This document shows, one piece after another, positions 38,684-48,691 of a stretch of 64,000 nucleotides of DNA. The notes below the pieces were generated by a model. That model had not been told where the DNA came from and ran no database searches. It saw only the letters and a list, made by a program, of their open reading frames with translations. The first letter of the stretch is position 1, and each line of letters starts with the position of its first letter. Both the position numbers and the translations under genes were made by a program. The DNA comes from Lysinibacillus sp. ZYM-1 (GTDB lineage: Bacteria; Bacillota; Bacilli; Bacillales_A; Planococcaceae). The stretch spans positions 179,572-243,571 of the forward strand of contig NZ_KQ465108.1 in the NCBI RefSeq assembly GCF_001308875.1, given 5' to 3'.

Positions 38684-39241
38684 ATGACTGCTTCTGTATC
38701 AGTTGTTGATAAAAAAGCATTTGTTCGATGGTTTTTAAAAAATTATCAATTGAAACGCCGTGAGTGTGTTTGGATTTTAAATTACTTATTAAGTAATGAT
38801 GACTTATTAAAACGAATCCGATTTGTGGAAGAAGCTCACTATTGTCCTAGAGCAATGGTGATGTCAACAGTTGATTCAACAGGTGTGCCTTTTCGTTTCT
38901 ATAAAGGCAATGTAATGACCGCAGACGCTGAGAAGTCTTTCCATGATTTACGCTTACATGAGCAAGAAGATATGTATATACAATTGAATTTTCCTAATAT
39001 ACCACCAAGTGCACAATACTTAGCAGTTCTAGAAGAAAACCCTTATATGCCAGAGACACTGCTAGTTAGTGAAAAAGATCGTTTACTGGCAGAAGAGCTG
39101 CTTTCCAATAGCTTACTCGTATTCCAAGAAGAAAAATTACTCGCACAAATTGATGAAGCCCTTGACCAGGGAGATGAAGAGCGTTTTTATGAATTGTCTA
39201 ATTTGTTACAGGCATTAAAGGAAACGGCTAATTTACCTTAG
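38684..39241 (+). CDS. ypiB: YpiB, UPF0302 family protein
   Basis: A 185-aa soluble protein of the UPF0302/IDEAL-domain group. The N-terminal domain has KKAFVRWFLKNYQLKRREC and the C-terminal IDEAL-type helix reads IDEALDQGDEERFYELSN, the motif that gives the domain its name. AAAGGAGGG places the start at ATG 38684. Probably in one transcript with ypiA. Biological role is unknown. Confidence 0.88.
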   Translation: MTASVSVVDKKAFVRWFLKNYQLKRRECVWILNYLLSNDDLLKRIRFVEEAHYCPRAMVMSTVDSTGVPFRFYKGNVMTADAEKSFHDLRLHEQEDMYIQLNFPNIPPSAQYLAVLEENPYMPETLLVSEKDRLLAEELLSNSLLVFQEEKLLAQIDEALDQGDEERFYELSNLLQALKETANLP

Positions 39242-39381
39242 TCATAGGTAAAAATTGAATGTCCTTTACCCACTTCAATATGGTAACATTACTAGTGAAT
39301 GATTGTTTTCACTTTTAATTGGGTATCCTATTGAAGAGTGGAAAAGGGCATTTTTATTTTGTGACAAAGGAGGTTTGTTGA

Positions 39382-39831
39382 ATGTACTTTAATGCAAACG
39401 ATGTGACATCGTTTTTGGGACAGAAGGATTTCATTGATACTGCGATTGTTCCGCTCATATCCATCGATTTATCTTCTGAAAAAATAAAGCAAAGTGGCGC
39501 AGAAGTAGATTTTGTAATGTCTTTAACTTCTTTCATAGAACAACAGTTTAAAGGCCGTTTATTAGTAATGCCACCTTTTTCTCATATGACTTCGTTAAAA
39601 AACGAAGAATTACCACAGCAATTTGAAACGCAATTACATAGTGCTGGTTTTAAGCATGTGTTCTTCATTACTTGTGACCATTCTTGGACAAATATTGGAG
39701 ATATAGTAAATATTATTTGGTTACCAGCGATTCCGTTAGAAAGTATGGATGCCAGTGTGAAAAAATCCATTCTCGAAGATCAATTACGACAAGTGGTTCC
39801 GATGCTTTCGACCAAATGGGCACAGATTTAA
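39382..39831 (+). CDS. ypiF: YpiF (DUF2487)
   Basis: A 149-aa soluble protein of unknown function, recognised by its start (MYFNANDVTSFLGQKDFIDTA is the family's usual opening) and by its place just before qcrA. No cofactor motif is visible. AAAGGAGG lies upstream of ATG. In Bacillus subtilis it precedes the qcr operon likewise; a role in cytochrome complex biogenesis is only a guess. Confidence 0.8.
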   Translation: MYFNANDVTSFLGQKDFIDTAIVPLISIDLSSEKIKQSGAEVDFVMSLTSFIEQQFKGRLLVMPPFSHMTSLKNEELPQQFETQLHSAGFKHVFFITCDHSWTNIGDIVNIIWLPAIPLESMDASVKKSILEDQLRQVVPMLSTKWAQI

Positions 39832-39900
39832 CAATTAGTTTCAATAAATGTTCACATTCTCCAGCTTTCCACAGAATGCTATATTGACCAAGCTATGGAC

Positions 39901-39928
39901 TTGATATATCATATATATGTCCTAGTAT
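39901..39928 (+). promoter_or_regulatory. Candidate sigma-A promoter of qcrABC
   Basis: -35 TTGATA (39901-39906), 16-base spacer, -10 TAGTAT (39923-39928), about 60 bases before qcrA. Confidence 0.4.
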
Positions 39929-39985
39929 TACTATTTGTAAAAGTATGTCCGTTGGACTGACCTTTAAGTTAGAGGGGGGAAAATA

Positions 39986-40492
39986 ATGAGTAATAATCGA
40001 GTTTCACGTCGTCAATTTCTAAGTTATACACTTACTGGTGTTGGTGGATTTATGGCGGCAGGTATGTTAATGCCAATGCTTCGATTTGCAATTGATCCAG
40101 TGTTACAAAAGCATGATGGTGGAGATTTTGTAGAGACTGAGCATAAAATCGCTGATCTCACAGAAGAGCCAGTAAAAGTTGACTTTTCATTTGAACAAGT
40201 GGATGCATGGTACAAATCAAATGTAACAAACGTAGCGTGGGTTTATAAAGATGGGGATCAAATCATTGCTCTATCACCTGTTTGTAAGCATTTAGGATGT
40301 ATGGTTGACTGGAATGGAGATTCTGCACACCCAGGACAATTCTTCTGTCCATGTCACGCAGGACGTTACGAGAAAAACGGAAAAAACATTGCAGGTACAC
40401 CACCTCTAGGTCCGTTGGATGAATTTGATGTACAAGAAAAAGATGGCTATTTAATGATTGGTCCAGCTAAAGCAAATACTCTAGTTAAATAA
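39986..40492 (+). CDS. qcrA: Menaquinol:cytochrome c reductase Rieske subunit
   Basis: A 168-aa Rieske iron-sulfur protein. The N-terminus has twin arginines (RVSRRQFLSYT) and a hydrophobic anchor, fitting Tat export. The [2Fe-2S] ligands are in CKHLGC and FFCPCHAG. It takes electrons from menaquinol in the membrane complex with QcrB and QcrC. AGGGGGG precedes ATG; qcrB follows after 19 bases. Confidence 0.96.
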   Translation: MSNNRVSRRQFLSYTLTGVGGFMAAGMLMPMLRFAIDPVLQKHDGGDFVETEHKIADLTEEPVKVDFSFEQVDAWYKSNVTNVAWVYKDGDQIIALSPVCKHLGCMVDWNGDSAHPGQFFCPCHAGRYEKNGKNIAGTPPLGPLDEFDVQEKDGYLMIGPAKANTLVK

Positions 40493-40511
40493 GTAAGGGG
40501 GTACGACAACA

Positions 40512-41186
40512 GTGCTAAATAAAATTTATGATTGGGTCGATGAACGCCTAGATATTACACCGATTTGGCGTGATATTGCCGACCACGAAGTGCCAGAGCA
40601 CGTTAACCCTGCACATCATTTTTCAGCATTCGTTTACTGCTTCGGTGGATTAACATTCTTCATCACAGTAATTCAAATTCTATCTGGTATGTTCCTAACA
40701 ATGTATTATGTACCAGACGTTGTGAATGCCTGGAAATCAGTTTATTATTTACAAAACGAAGTAGCGTTTGGTGAAATCGTGCGCGGTATGCACCACTGGG
40801 GAGCTTCATTAGTTATCGTAATGATGTTCTTACATACACTTCGTGTATTCTTCACGGGTTCTTATAAGAAACCTCGTGAGTTAAACTGGATGGTTGGTGT
40901 AGGTATTTTTGGTGTAATGATGGGTCTTGGCTTTACAGGATACTTATTACCATGGGATATGAAAGCATTATTCGCTACTAAAGTAGGTATCGAAATTGCA
41001 GCATCTGTTCCGTTTATCGGTTCGATAATAAAAGTATTATTAGCGGGTGACACTACAATTCTTGGTGCTCAAACGTTAACTCGATTCTTTGCGATTCATG
41101 TATTCTTCTTGCCTGCAGTATTGTTTGGGTTACTTGCAGCACACTTTATCATGATTCGTCGTCAAGGAATTTCAGGACCGTTGTAA
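40512..41186 (+). CDS. qcrB: Menaquinol:cytochrome c reductase cytochrome b subunit
   Basis: A 224-aa cytochrome b6-type protein with four membrane helices. Haem histidines are in RGMHHWGASLVIVMMFLHT and in AIHVFFLPAVLFGLLAAHF. The short length matches b6, with the subunit IV part carried by QcrC. GTG start after AAGGGGG. It binds menaquinol and passes electrons across the membrane. Confidence 0.95.
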   Translation: MLNKIYDWVDERLDITPIWRDIADHEVPEHVNPAHHFSAFVYCFGGLTFFITVIQILSGMFLTMYYVPDVVNAWKSVYYLQNEVAFGEIVRGMHHWGASLVIVMMFLHTLRVFFTGSYKKPRELNWMVGVGIFGVMMGLGFTGYLLPWDMKALFATKVGIEIAASVPFIGSIIKVLLAGDTTILGAQTLTRFFAIHVFFLPAVLFGLLAAHFIMIRRQGISGPL

Positions 41187-41227
41187 TTGTCTTGACGGTT
41201 CGATGATCTTTAAAAGGAGGGGACACT

Positions 41228-42001
41228 ATGCATCGCGGAAAAGGAATGAAATTTGTCGGCGATTCTCGTATTAAAGCGAATCACAGAATGCCGAATGTTC
41301 CAAAGGATTATTCCGAATATCCAGGTAAGACGGAAGCTTTCTGGCCGAACTTCTTACTGAAGGAATGGATGGTTGGTGCTGTATTTTTAATTGGATACTT
41401 ATTATTAACTGTCGCTCACCCGTCGCCACTTGAAGGGCCGGCAGATCCAACTAGAGCATATACACCGCTACCGGACTGGTACTTCTTATTCATGTATCAA
41501 CTTTTAAAATACTCATTTGCTTCTGGTCCATACAATGTAATTGGAGCAATTGTAATTCCAGGTCTTGCATTTGGAGCGCTATTATTAATGCCATTTTTAG
41601 ACAAGGGTCCAGAACGTCGTCCATCTAAACGTCCATTACCAACAGCGTTTATGTTATTAACTTTAGCTGCTATGTTCTACCTAACTTGGGAGTCAGTTGT
41701 TAACCACGACTGGGAAGCTCAAAAAGCTATGGGTGCAATCGTAGAAACAGTTGAATTCGATAAAGAATCAGAAGGTTATAAACTGTACGCTGGTTCAGCA
41801 TGTATTACATGTCACGGTGAAGGATTAGAAGGTGGAGCTGGTGCACCAACACTAATGAACACAGGTTTAACTGCTGACGAGATTAAGGACATTGCTCATA
41901 ATGGTTCTAAGAGTGGTAAAATGCCACCAGGATTATGGACAGGTTCAGACGAAGATCTTCAAAAACTTGCTGAATTTATCGAAAGTTTAAAAGCAGAGTA
42001 A
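41228..42001 (+). CDS. qcrC: Menaquinol:cytochrome c reductase subunit IV-cytochrome c fusion
   Basis: A 257-aa fusion typical of Bacillus: an N-terminal subunit IV-like part with three membrane helices (including the LPDWYFLFMYQLLKY quinol-site motif) and a C-terminal cytochrome c domain with the haem site CITCHG and an axial methionine in GKMPPG. AAAGGAGGGG precedes ATG. It accepts electrons from the Rieske centre and hands them to the terminal oxidase. Confidence 0.96.
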   Translation: MHRGKGMKFVGDSRIKANHRMPNVPKDYSEYPGKTEAFWPNFLLKEWMVGAVFLIGYLLLTVAHPSPLEGPADPTRAYTPLPDWYFLFMYQLLKYSFASGPYNVIGAIVIPGLAFGALLLMPFLDKGPERRPSKRPLPTAFMLLTLAAMFYLTWESVVNHDWEAQKAMGAIVETVEFDKESEGYKLYAGSACITCHGEGLEGGAGAPTLMNTGLTADEIKDIAHNGSKSGKMPPGLWTGSDEDLQKLAEFIESLKAE

Positions 42002-42006
42002 TAGTA

Positions 42007-42036
42007 AAAGAGTCAGGAAACTGGCTCTTTTTTTTC
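42007..42036 (+). terminator. Terminator of qcrABC
   Basis: Ten-base arms (42007-42016 and 42021-42030) closed by a GAAA tetraloop, followed by T. Confidence 0.92.
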
Positions 42037-42041
42037 GACCT

Positions 42042-42050
42042 TGTTATAAT
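42042..42050 (+). promoter_or_regulatory. Extended -10 promoter upstream of ypjA
   Basis: TGT followed by TATAAT (42045-42050) lies 208 bases before ypjA and would give a long leader. I see no recognisable RNA element in that leader. Confidence 0.35.
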
Positions 42051-42257
42051 ATTGTGACTGAATGCCGAGCGAAAAAGTTCCCTTTCCCTATTCATTTTAG
42101 CGAAAAATGTCGAAAAATAGTTTTGAATGGGGTTAATAAAGCGAATTAAATCTATCCATTAACACATATTGAAGTTATAGAAATTCGTTCACCTCGAGAG
42201 AAGAAGCATCTCTATACATAATCAAAGAATTTTAGAAAAGCGCAAGGAGTTGTAATC

Positions 42258-42854
42258 ATGCAAATAACACGTGCAAATCTTTGGTATCTTCTTAACCACA
42301 AGTCATTCTTAATAGCGCTACTTATTATTAATCTATTAGGCACAGTTTATGGCTATTATTGGTATGGGTGGCAGCTTGCAATAACAAAGCCTATATTTTA
42401 TATTTTTGTTCCTGATAGTCCGACAGCTAGCTTATTCTTTTGCTTTGTGTTAATTGCTTGGATTTTTGGGAAAAGTTGGCCGCTTATGGAAGTTTTAGCG
42501 CTGGTTACTTTGGTGAAATATGGCCTATGGGCAGATGTCATGAATATTTGGACATTAGTTGAAACAGGATCGATAGGTTGGCAAGGCTGGATGTTAGTAG
42601 GTTCACATTTTGCAATGGCAGTTCAAGCTATATTATATATGAAGAAATATGTATTCACTTATTGGCATGTGGTCATAGCGGCTGTCTGGACGTTACATAA
42701 TGATGTCATTGACTATGTGTTTGGTCAAATGCCTATGTATGGGGATTTAGTCAAGTACACAAGCTATATTGGCTACTTTACATTTTGGTTATCAATTGCA
42801 TGTATTCTCCTTGCGATTTTCTCAATTAGGTGGCGCAAATATTTGCCGAATTAG
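42258..42854 (+). CDS. ypjA: YpjA, DUF1405 membrane protein
   Basis: A 198-aa integral membrane protein with about five to six hydrophobic helices and few charges, matching the DUF1405 family in length and in place after qcrC. Function unknown. CAAGGAG precedes ATG. The 49 bases to the next gene allow co-transcription with the metallopeptidase. Confidence 0.82.
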   Translation: MQITRANLWYLLNHKSFLIALLIINLLGTVYGYYWYGWQLAITKPIFYIFVPDSPTASLFFCFVLIAWIFGKSWPLMEVLALVTLVKYGLWADVMNIWTLVETGSIGWQGWMLVGSHFAMAVQAILYMKKYVFTYWHVVIAAVWTLHNDVIDYVFGQMPMYGDLVKYTSYIGYFTFWLSIACILLAIFSIRWRKYLPN

Positions 42855-42903
42855 GGTATAAATTATAGAATTATAGTATCGAGGTAGAAAGGGGTTTAGA
42901 ATA

Positions 42904-43590
42904 TTGTCAACAAGCATGTATATTGTTTATTTTATTATTATTATGCTGCTGCCACTTTATGCACAAATGAAAGTAAAAGGCACGTATAATAAGTTTGCGA
43001 AACAACGTACAATGAAAGGCCAAACAGGTGCAGAGGTAGCGCGTGCGATTTTAGATGCGAACGGCTTATATGATGTACGAGTTGTGCCAACACAAGGTGT
43101 GTTGTCTGATCATTATAATCCGGCAACCAAAACAGTTGCTTTATCAGAAAGTAACTTTTATGAAGCGAGTGTTGCAGGTGCTGCGGTAGCTGCCCATGAG
43201 GTAGGTCACGCCATCCAACATAAAGAAGCTTATTCTATGCTTACATTACGTAGTAAGCTAGTCCCAGTGGCAAATATTTCTTCTAATGCGTCTTGGATTT
43301 TCGTAATGATTGGTATTTTTGCAAGTAGTACGAATTTCTTGCTGTTAGGTATCATATTATTAGCAGCAGGTGTTGTTTTCCAATTAGTGACACTTCCTGT
43401 GGAGTTTGATGCTTCAAAGCGAGCTTTAGTTCAAATGAATACGCTTGGAATTATCACAAATGAAGAAGAACGACCAGCTCGAAAAGTATTAAGTGCTGCA
43501 GCATTAACATATGTAGCAGCGGCGGCAGTGGCTGTACTTGAGTTATTACGTTTAATTTTAATTTTTACCAATATGCGCAGCGATGACTAA
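42904..43590 (+). CDS. YugP-like membrane zinc metallopeptidase
   Basis: A 228-aa membrane protease. The zinc site AAHEVGHAIQH (HExxH) is at residues about 98-108, with a hydrophobic N-terminal helix and two helices after it; the EFDASKRAL segment may hold the third ligand. This is the YugP/neutral zinc metallopeptidase 2 family. TTG start nine bases after AAAGGGG. In Bacillus subtilis yugP is elsewhere and ypjB stands at this place, so this is a local replacement. Substrate unknown. Confidence 0.85.
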   Translation: MSTSMYIVYFIIIMLLPLYAQMKVKGTYNKFAKQRTMKGQTGAEVARAILDANGLYDVRVVPTQGVLSDHYNPATKTVALSESNFYEASVAGAAVAAHEVGHAIQHKEAYSMLTLRSKLVPVANISSNASWIFVMIGIFASSTNFLLLGIILLAAGVVFQLVTLPVEFDASKRALVQMNTLGIITNEEERPARKVLSAAALTYVAAAAVAVLELLRLILIFTNMRSDD

Positions 43591-43591
43591 G

Positions 43592-43632
43592 AAAAAACTT
43601 GTTATGGTGTACACCACTATAACAAGTTTTTT
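43592..43632. terminator. Two-way terminator between peptidase and ypjC
   Basis: AAAAAACTTGTTAT pairs with ATAACAAGTTTTTT around a partly paired loop. The flanking A and T runs suit both convergent genes. Confidence 0.9.
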
Positions 43633-43644
43633 ATCTTCGAACGA

Positions 43645-44514
43645 TTAATGAAGCGGCTGTTTTTGATCATCAAGGGTGAAGCCTTCTCCTGCCACATCGC
43701 GTACTTCTATAATAGAAACGAAAGCGTGCGGATCGACTTCATGAACAATGGATTTTAAACGTACAACTTCATTGCGGCCTATAACACAATAAATAACTTC
43801 CTTAGGCTGTTTAGTAAAATGACCATGACCTTCTAAAATCGTGATTCCTCGCTCCATTCGTAGGGCGATTGTTTCCGCAATGACACCTGATTTCTCGGAT
43901 ATAATGAGTGCACCACGGGCTGCATAGGCACCTTCCTGTACAAAGTCAATGACACGAGCACCAACAAACACAGCGACTAATGTGTACATCATGGAACGAG
44001 CATCTAAGAATGTTAGCCATGAAAGGATTATAACAATGGCGTCGAAGACAAACATGGTTTTACCCATACTCCAACCAAAATATTTATGCCCAAGTCGCGC
44101 CAAAATATCGACACCACCTGTAGTGCCGCCAAAGCGAAAGACAATACCTAGTCCGAGTCCGACGAAAACACCAGCGAAAAGGGCAACAAGTAACATGTCA
44201 TCTTCTAAATGAATTGTAAATTGGTATTTCTGGAAAATCTTTAGAAAAAGAGAAACAGATAAAGTGCCGACAAGTGTATAGACAAACGATTTCTTTCCAA
44301 GTAATCGATAACCAATTATAAACATGGGAATATTTAATAATAGGTTCATTAAGGCGGGGTCCCATCCTAATGTAAAGTATAGTATGAGTGTAATTCCACT
44401 AAGTCCACCTTCACCCAGCTGATTTTGAATGTTGAAGTGAACAAAGCCGAAGCTAAAAATTGCTGCTCCGAGCATTATTGCGATAATATTACGAATTTTA
44501 ATCTGTTTTAACAT
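43645..44514 (-). CDS. ypjC: YpjC, YitT-family membrane protein
   Basis: A 289-aa protein of the YitT family: an N-terminal membrane part of about five helices (with FRFGGTTGGVDILARLG) and a C-terminal soluble DUF2179 domain (from GALIISEKSG onward). AGGAGG on the minus strand places the start at 44514 rather than 44538. Transport function is suspected for the family but not shown. It is on the opposite strand to its neighbours, as it is in several Bacillus genomes. Confidence 0.85.
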   Translation of the reverse strand: MLKQIKIRNIIAIMLGAAIFSFGFVHFNIQNQLGEGGLSGITLILYFTLGWDPALMNLLLNIPMFIIGYRLLGKKSFVYTLVGTLSVSLFLKIFQKYQFTIHLEDDMLLVALFAGVFVGLGLGIVFRFGGTTGGVDILARLGHKYFGWSMGKTMFVFDAIVIILSWLTFLDARSMMYTLVAVFVGARVIDFVQEGAYAARGALIISEKSGVIAETIALRMERGITILEGHGHFTKQPKEVIYCVIGRNEVVRLKSIVHEVDPHAFVSIIEVRDVAGEGFTLDDQKQPLH

Positions 44515-44629
44515 TTGACCTCCTGTAGTTCTAAACAAATGAAGTAACGTTATCTATTATCTGACATTTTATTGGTTTTGACAACAACGGTGTAAATTTT
44601 ATAGGATGGTAAATAGGAGTGTGATTAAA

Positions 44630-44965
44630 ATGGCAGATCAACTAACTATGGAAGCATTACAACAGCGTGTTGATAATTATATAGGACAATTTAAAGAAGG
44701 CTATTTCCCGCCATTCGAACTGCTGGCCCGTTTAACAGAGGAATTAGGCGAGCTGTCCCGTGAGGTTCAGGATGTATATGGGCAAAAAAAGAAAAAGAAT
44801 ACAGAAGAAGCAAACAGTATTGAAGAAGAACTAGGGGACTTTTTCTTTGTTTTAGTATGCTTTGCCAATGCTCAAGGCATTAAATTAGATGAAGCTCTAT
44901 TAAGGGTCATACATAAATTTGAAACTAGGGATAAGGATCGTTGGACTAGAAAGGATGAAGAATGA
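44630..44965 (+). CDS. ypjD: MazG-type nucleotide pyrophosphohydrolase YpjD
   Basis: A 111-aa all-helical house-cleaning pyrophosphatase. The metal motif is complete: EELGELSREV followed after about 20 residues by EEELGDFFFVLV. Its substrates are likely noncanonical or excess nucleoside triphosphates. AGGAGTG sets the start at 44630. The stop overlaps dapB, so the two are translationally coupled at the head of a five-gene operon. Confidence 0.9.
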   Translation: MADQLTMEALQQRVDNYIGQFKEGYFPPFELLARLTEELGELSREVQDVYGQKKKKNTEEANSIEEELGDFFFVLVCFANAQGIKLDEALLRVIHKFETRDKDRWTRKDEE

Positions 44966-45762
44966 TGTCGATTCGTGTAGCCATTGCAGGAGCAAGAGGA
45001 AAGATGGGGGCTGAGGCTGTACATACGGTCATGAAACATGACAAAATGGAATTAGTAGCTGTACTAGATTATAAGGAAGTAGGAAAAACATTAGCTGATT
45101 TAGACATGTTTCCAGCGAGCTATAAGGTACCTGTATTTACGGAAATGCATGATCTTGTAGAAGCAACTGCCCCAGATGTACTAGTGGATTTAACGAACCC
45201 ACATGCTGTATACAATCATACTAAAGAAGCATTGAATTTAAATGTACGACCTGTAATTGGTACAACCGGATTTACAGATGCACAACTAGAAGAATTATCA
45301 ACAATTGCTAAAGAAAAAGAGTTAGGCTGCATTATTGCACCCAACTTTGCGATTGGCGCTATCCTGATGATGAAATTTGCGAAAGAAGCGGCCAAATACT
45401 TACCAGATGTAGAAATTATTGAAATGCATCATGATCAAAAACTTGATGCACCATCTGGAACAGCAGTGAAAACGGCCCAATTAATTCAAGAGGTACGTGC
45501 GCAAAAGATTCAGGGGCATCCAGAAGAAAAAGAAACCATTAAAGGTGCAAGAGGTGGAGATTTTGATGGTATGCGCGTTCACTCCGTACGCTTACCTGGT
45601 TTAGTGGCACACCAGCAAGTATTATTTGGTGGTGATGGGCAGCTCTTAACGATTCGCCATGATTCGTTAAATCGTAATTCTTTTATGTCAGGCATTGCCT
45701 TTTGTGTAGAAGAGGTTATGAAAATGGATCAGCTTGTTTATGGTTTAGAAAACATCATCTAA
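44962..45762 (+). CDS. dapB: 4-hydroxy-tetrahydrodipicolinate reductase
   Basis: A 266-aa NAD(P)H reductase of the diaminopimelate/lysine pathway, also needed for spore dipicolinate supply. NAD motif AGARGKMG at the start; the catalytic [18 protein letters not shown] with its histidine and lysine is intact. Two adjacent ATG codons occur at the overlap with ypjD; the first lies seven bases from AAAGGA. mgsA follows 19 bases later. Confidence 0.96.
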   Translation: MMSIRVAIAGARGKMGAEAVHTVMKHDKMELVAVLDYKEVGKTLADLDMFPASYKVPVFTEMHDLVEATAPDVLVDLTNPHAVYNHTKEALNLNVRPVIGTTGFTDAQLEELSTIAKEKELGCIIAPNFAIGAILMMKFAKEAAKYLPDVEIIEMHHDQKLDAPSGTAVKTAQLIQEVRAQKIQGHPEEKETIKGARGGDFDGMRVHSVRLPGLVAHQQVLFGGDGQLLTIRHDSLNRNSFMSGIAFCVEEVMKMDQLVYGLENII

Positions 45763-45781
45763 AGATTGGGATGGAAGCTAT

Positions 45782-46189
45782 ATGAAAATCGCATTGATTG
45801 CACATGATCGTAAAAAAGATAATTTAGTACAGTTTGCTATTGCTTACAAAGATATTTTACTTGAACATTCACTTTATGCTACCGGTACAACGGGACAGCG
45901 TGTAATTGAAGCCACTGGTTTAGAGGTAACGCGTTTTCGTTCAGGTCCACTTGGTGGCGACCAACAAATTGGGGCAATGATTGCCAACAATGATATGGAT
46001 ATGGTTATTTTTTTCCGCGATCCATTAACAGCACAGCCACATGAGCCAGATGTTTCTGCACTTATCCGTCTTTGTGATGTTTACCAAGTGCCACTGGCAA
46101 CAAATATGGGGACAGCAGAAATATTATTAAAAGGCCTGCAAGAAGGCTTTGTGGATTGGAGACTGATACAAGAAAGACGCAACTATTAA
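45782..46189 (+). CDS. mgsA: Methylglyoxal synthase
   Basis: A 135-aa enzyme turning dihydroxyacetone phosphate into methylglyoxal, a bypass of lower glycolysis. Phosphate and catalytic regions are [16 protein letters not shown], and [12 protein letters not shown], with [14 protein letters not shown] near the middle. Methylglyoxal is toxic and is detoxified through bacillithiol, which fits bshA being the next gene, 30 bases away. Confidence 0.95.
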   Translation: MKIALIAHDRKKDNLVQFAIAYKDILLEHSLYATGTTGQRVIEATGLEVTRFRSGPLGGDQQIGAMIANNDMDMVIFFRDPLTAQPHEPDVSALIRLCDVYQVPLATNMGTAEILLKGLQEGFVDWRLIQERRNY

Positions 46190-46219
46190 AAGACGTGATT
46201 TAGAAAGGATGATCATCGA

Positions 46220-47365
46220 ATGAAAAAGCTAAAAATCGGCATTACCTGTTATCCAACAGTTGGAGGCTCTGGTGTTATTGCAACAGAATTAGGCAAAATG
46301 CTTGCAGAAAGAGGCCATGAAATTCATTTCATTACCTCAAGCGTACCATTTCGATTGAATAAAATTTATCCAACCGTCTTTTTCCATGAAGTCGAAGTTA
46401 ATAATTATTCAGTGTTTCAATATTCACCATACGATATTGCATTAGCGAGTAAAATGGCAGACGTCATCAAGGATGAAGAGTTGGATGTGTTGCATGTGCA
46501 TTACGCAATTCCACATGCAGTATGTGCAGTGTTAGCGCGTGAAATGAGTGGTCGAGATATTGGCATCGTCACAACACTTCATGGCACAGATATTTCGGTG
46601 CTTGGGCAAGATTCTACGCTTTCACAAGCCATTAAGTATGGGATTGATAAATCTGATATTGTGACAACCGTGTCACACGCATTAAAAGAACAAACCTATG
46701 AATTAATTGATACAGTAAAGCCAATTGAAACGATTTATAATTTTGTGGATGAACGTGAGTACTTCCCTCGAAATTCTGGGAACTTAAAAGAGCAATTTGG
46801 TATACAAGAAGATGAAAAAGTCATCATTCATGTTTCTAACTTCCGTAAAATCAAGAATCTTCCGCATATAATTGACGCCTTTAAGAAAATTCGTGCCAAT
46901 ATGAAGGCGAAGCTTTTATTAGTAGGCGACGGGCCAGAAAAGCATCGTGTAATGGACCAAGTAAAGGAAAGTCCATATATGAAGGATGTTCTATTTTTAG
47001 GAAAACAAGAAAATTTAGCTGAACTATATGCAATTAGTGATCTAAAACTGTTACTTTCTCAGCAGGAATCGTTTGGACTGGTTTTATTAGAGGCAATGGC
47101 TTGTGGAGTACCTTGTATTGGAACAAATGTAGGGGGTATCCCGGAAGTCATTGAACATGGTGTGGATGGCTTTATTGTGGAATTAGGAGATACAGATACA
47201 GTAGCTGAGTATGCTGTTCAGTTATTGCAAGATGAGGAGAAATTACTGCGTTTCAGAGAGGCGGCCATTCATGCTGTCAGTGACAAATTCCACTCATCCA
47301 AAATTGTAGAACAATACGAAAAACTGTACGAGAAGGTAGCGGAAAGAAATCATGCAAAACAATAA
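46220..47365 (+). CDS. bshA: BshA, N-acetyl-glucosaminyl L-malate synthase
   Basis: A 381-aa GT4 glycosyltransferase joining UDP-GlcNAc and L-malate, the first step of bacillithiol. The donor-binding [28 protein letters not shown] motif is clear in the C-terminal half, and [11 protein letters not shown] lies at the N-terminus. AAAGGATG precedes ATG. In Bacillus subtilis bshB1 stands between mgsA and bshA; it is missing here. The end overlaps cca by 14 bases. Confidence 0.95.
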   Translation: MKKLKIGITCYPTVGGSGVIATELGKMLAERGHEIHFITSSVPFRLNKIYPTVFFHEVEVNNYSVFQYSPYDIALASKMADVIKDEELDVLHVHYAIPHAVCAVLAREMSGRDIGIVTTLHGTDISVLGQDSTLSQAIKYGIDKSDIVTTVSHALKEQTYELIDTVKPIETIYNFVDEREYFPRNSGNLKEQFGIQEDEKVIIHVSNFRKIKNLPHIIDAFKKIRANMKAKLLLVGDGPEKHRVMDQVKESPYMKDVLFLGKQENLAELYAISDLKLLLSQQESFGLVLLEAMACGVPCIGTNVGGIPEVIEHGVDGFIVELGDTDTVAEYAVQLLQDEEKLLRFREAAIHAVSDKFHSSKIVEQYEKLYEKVAERNHAKQ

Positions 47366-48530
47366 AGAATGGCAGGCAGCCTATTCAGTCATTAAACAAT
47401 TAGAACATGCAGGCTTTGAGGCAGTTATTGTAGGTGGAGCTGTTAGAGATGCTTTACTTGATCGTCCTGCACATGATGTTGATGTTGCGACAAACGCGCT
47501 GCCTGAAGAAGTAAAATCAGTATTTCAACGGACAGTAGATATTGGGATTCAGCATGGGACGGTACTCGTTATCGTACCAGCTGGACCTGTTGAGGTAACG
47601 ACTTATCGCACAGATGGGGAATATACAGATCATCGAAGACCAGAAAAAGTACAGTTTGTTCGCTCTCTACAAGATGATTTACAACGTCGTGATTTTACAA
47701 TGAATGCTATCGCTATGCGCCATGATGGCTCTTTTGTAGATTTTTACGGTGGTCGTCAAGACATAGAACTTCGGGTTATTCGAGCTGTTGGCGATGCTCA
47801 AAAACGCTTTGCTGAGGACGCGTTGCGCATGTTACGAGCGATTCGTTTTTCAGCACAGCTTGATTTCACAATAACCGAAGATACGTTGACTGCAATACAA
47901 AATAGAGCAGCAGATATCGCATTTATTGCAAGCGAACGTATCAAAGCAGAGCTAGATAAGCTATGGCTAGGAACTACTGTCTTTAAGGGGCTACAGAAAT
48001 TAGAGGAAAGTGGCTTGGCAGTGTATTTACCAGGTGATTTTCAGGCTGAACACTGGCAGAATTTTCGAACTGAGGACAAGCAGTTAGGCTGGGCCTATTT
48101 CGCTTTACTTCAAGGAGCAAACTGGCGAGAGGTTCTGCGAAGTTATCGTCTATCTAATAAAGAAATGGCGTTTGTTAAATCTGTGCTGACAGCGTTTGAA
48201 GCGTTAAAAAGCGGCTGGACAAATTCACATTATTTTACCTACACAGAACAGGAGCTGGAAGCAGCTTTATATTTCGCGAAACTGCGCCAGCTGGATGCTT
48301 GTTTACCTAACCAGCCCATTCATACATTACAGGACAAGCTACCGATTCGACAGAAACAAGAAGTTGTGGTGAATGGGGCAGATTTACTTAAATGGTCTGG
48401 TAAAAAGGGAGGACCTTGGGTAAAAGAAGCATTAGAGAACATGCTGGAAGCCATACTTCATAATGAACTTGAAAATGACCAACAACAGATAAGAAACTGG
48501 CTCGATCACAACTACTTCCATGAAGCTTGA
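47352..48530 (+). CDS. cca: CCA-adding tRNA nucleotidyltransferase
   Basis: A 392-aa class II enzyme that adds or repairs the CCA end of tRNA. The N-terminal catalytic part has [23 protein letters not shown] (with the metal-binding D-x-D), [10 protein letters not shown], and RMLRAIRF. Its start overlaps bshA by 14 bases in another frame. Length is normal. Confidence 0.95.
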   Translation: MQNNKEWQAAYSVIKQLEHAGFEAVIVGGAVRDALLDRPAHDVDVATNALPEEVKSVFQRTVDIGIQHGTVLVIVPAGPVEVTTYRTDGEYTDHRRPEKVQFVRSLQDDLQRRDFTMNAIAMRHDGSFVDFYGGRQDIELRVIRAVGDAQKRFAEDALRMLRAIRFSAQLDFTITEDTLTAIQNRAADIAFIASERIKAELDKLWLGTTVFKGLQKLEESGLAVYLPGDFQAEHWQNFRTEDKQLGWAYFALLQGANWREVLRSYRLSNKEMAFVKSVLTAFEALKSGWTNSHYFTYTEQELEAALYFAKLRQLDACLPNQPIHTLQDKLPIRQKQEVVVNGADLLKWSGKKGGPWVKEALENMLEAILHNELENDQQQIRNWLDHNYFHEA

Positions 48531-48563
48531 GCCTCCTTTCTTCCTCCACATATATTTTCCTTC

Positions 48564-48593
48564 AAGCCGTCCCAGAATAGTATGGGACGGCTT
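48564..48593 (+). terminator. Hairpin at the end of the ypjD-cca operon
   Basis: Eleven-base arms (48564-48574 and 48583-48593) match perfectly. The U tract is poor, so termination efficiency is uncertain. Confidence 0.65.
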
Positions 48594-48691
48594 GTCATCT
48601 CTATCGCTGGTGGTCATTTCGTTTAATTTACAGTATGATTAAGAAAAATAGTTACATAAAAAAGTGAGTTTACAAAAGGAATGATGTGAAC

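Noticed and set aside
42051..42257. Riboswitch in the long leader before ypjA
   Set aside because: No recognisable conserved core, no terminator and no strong stem near the gene start.
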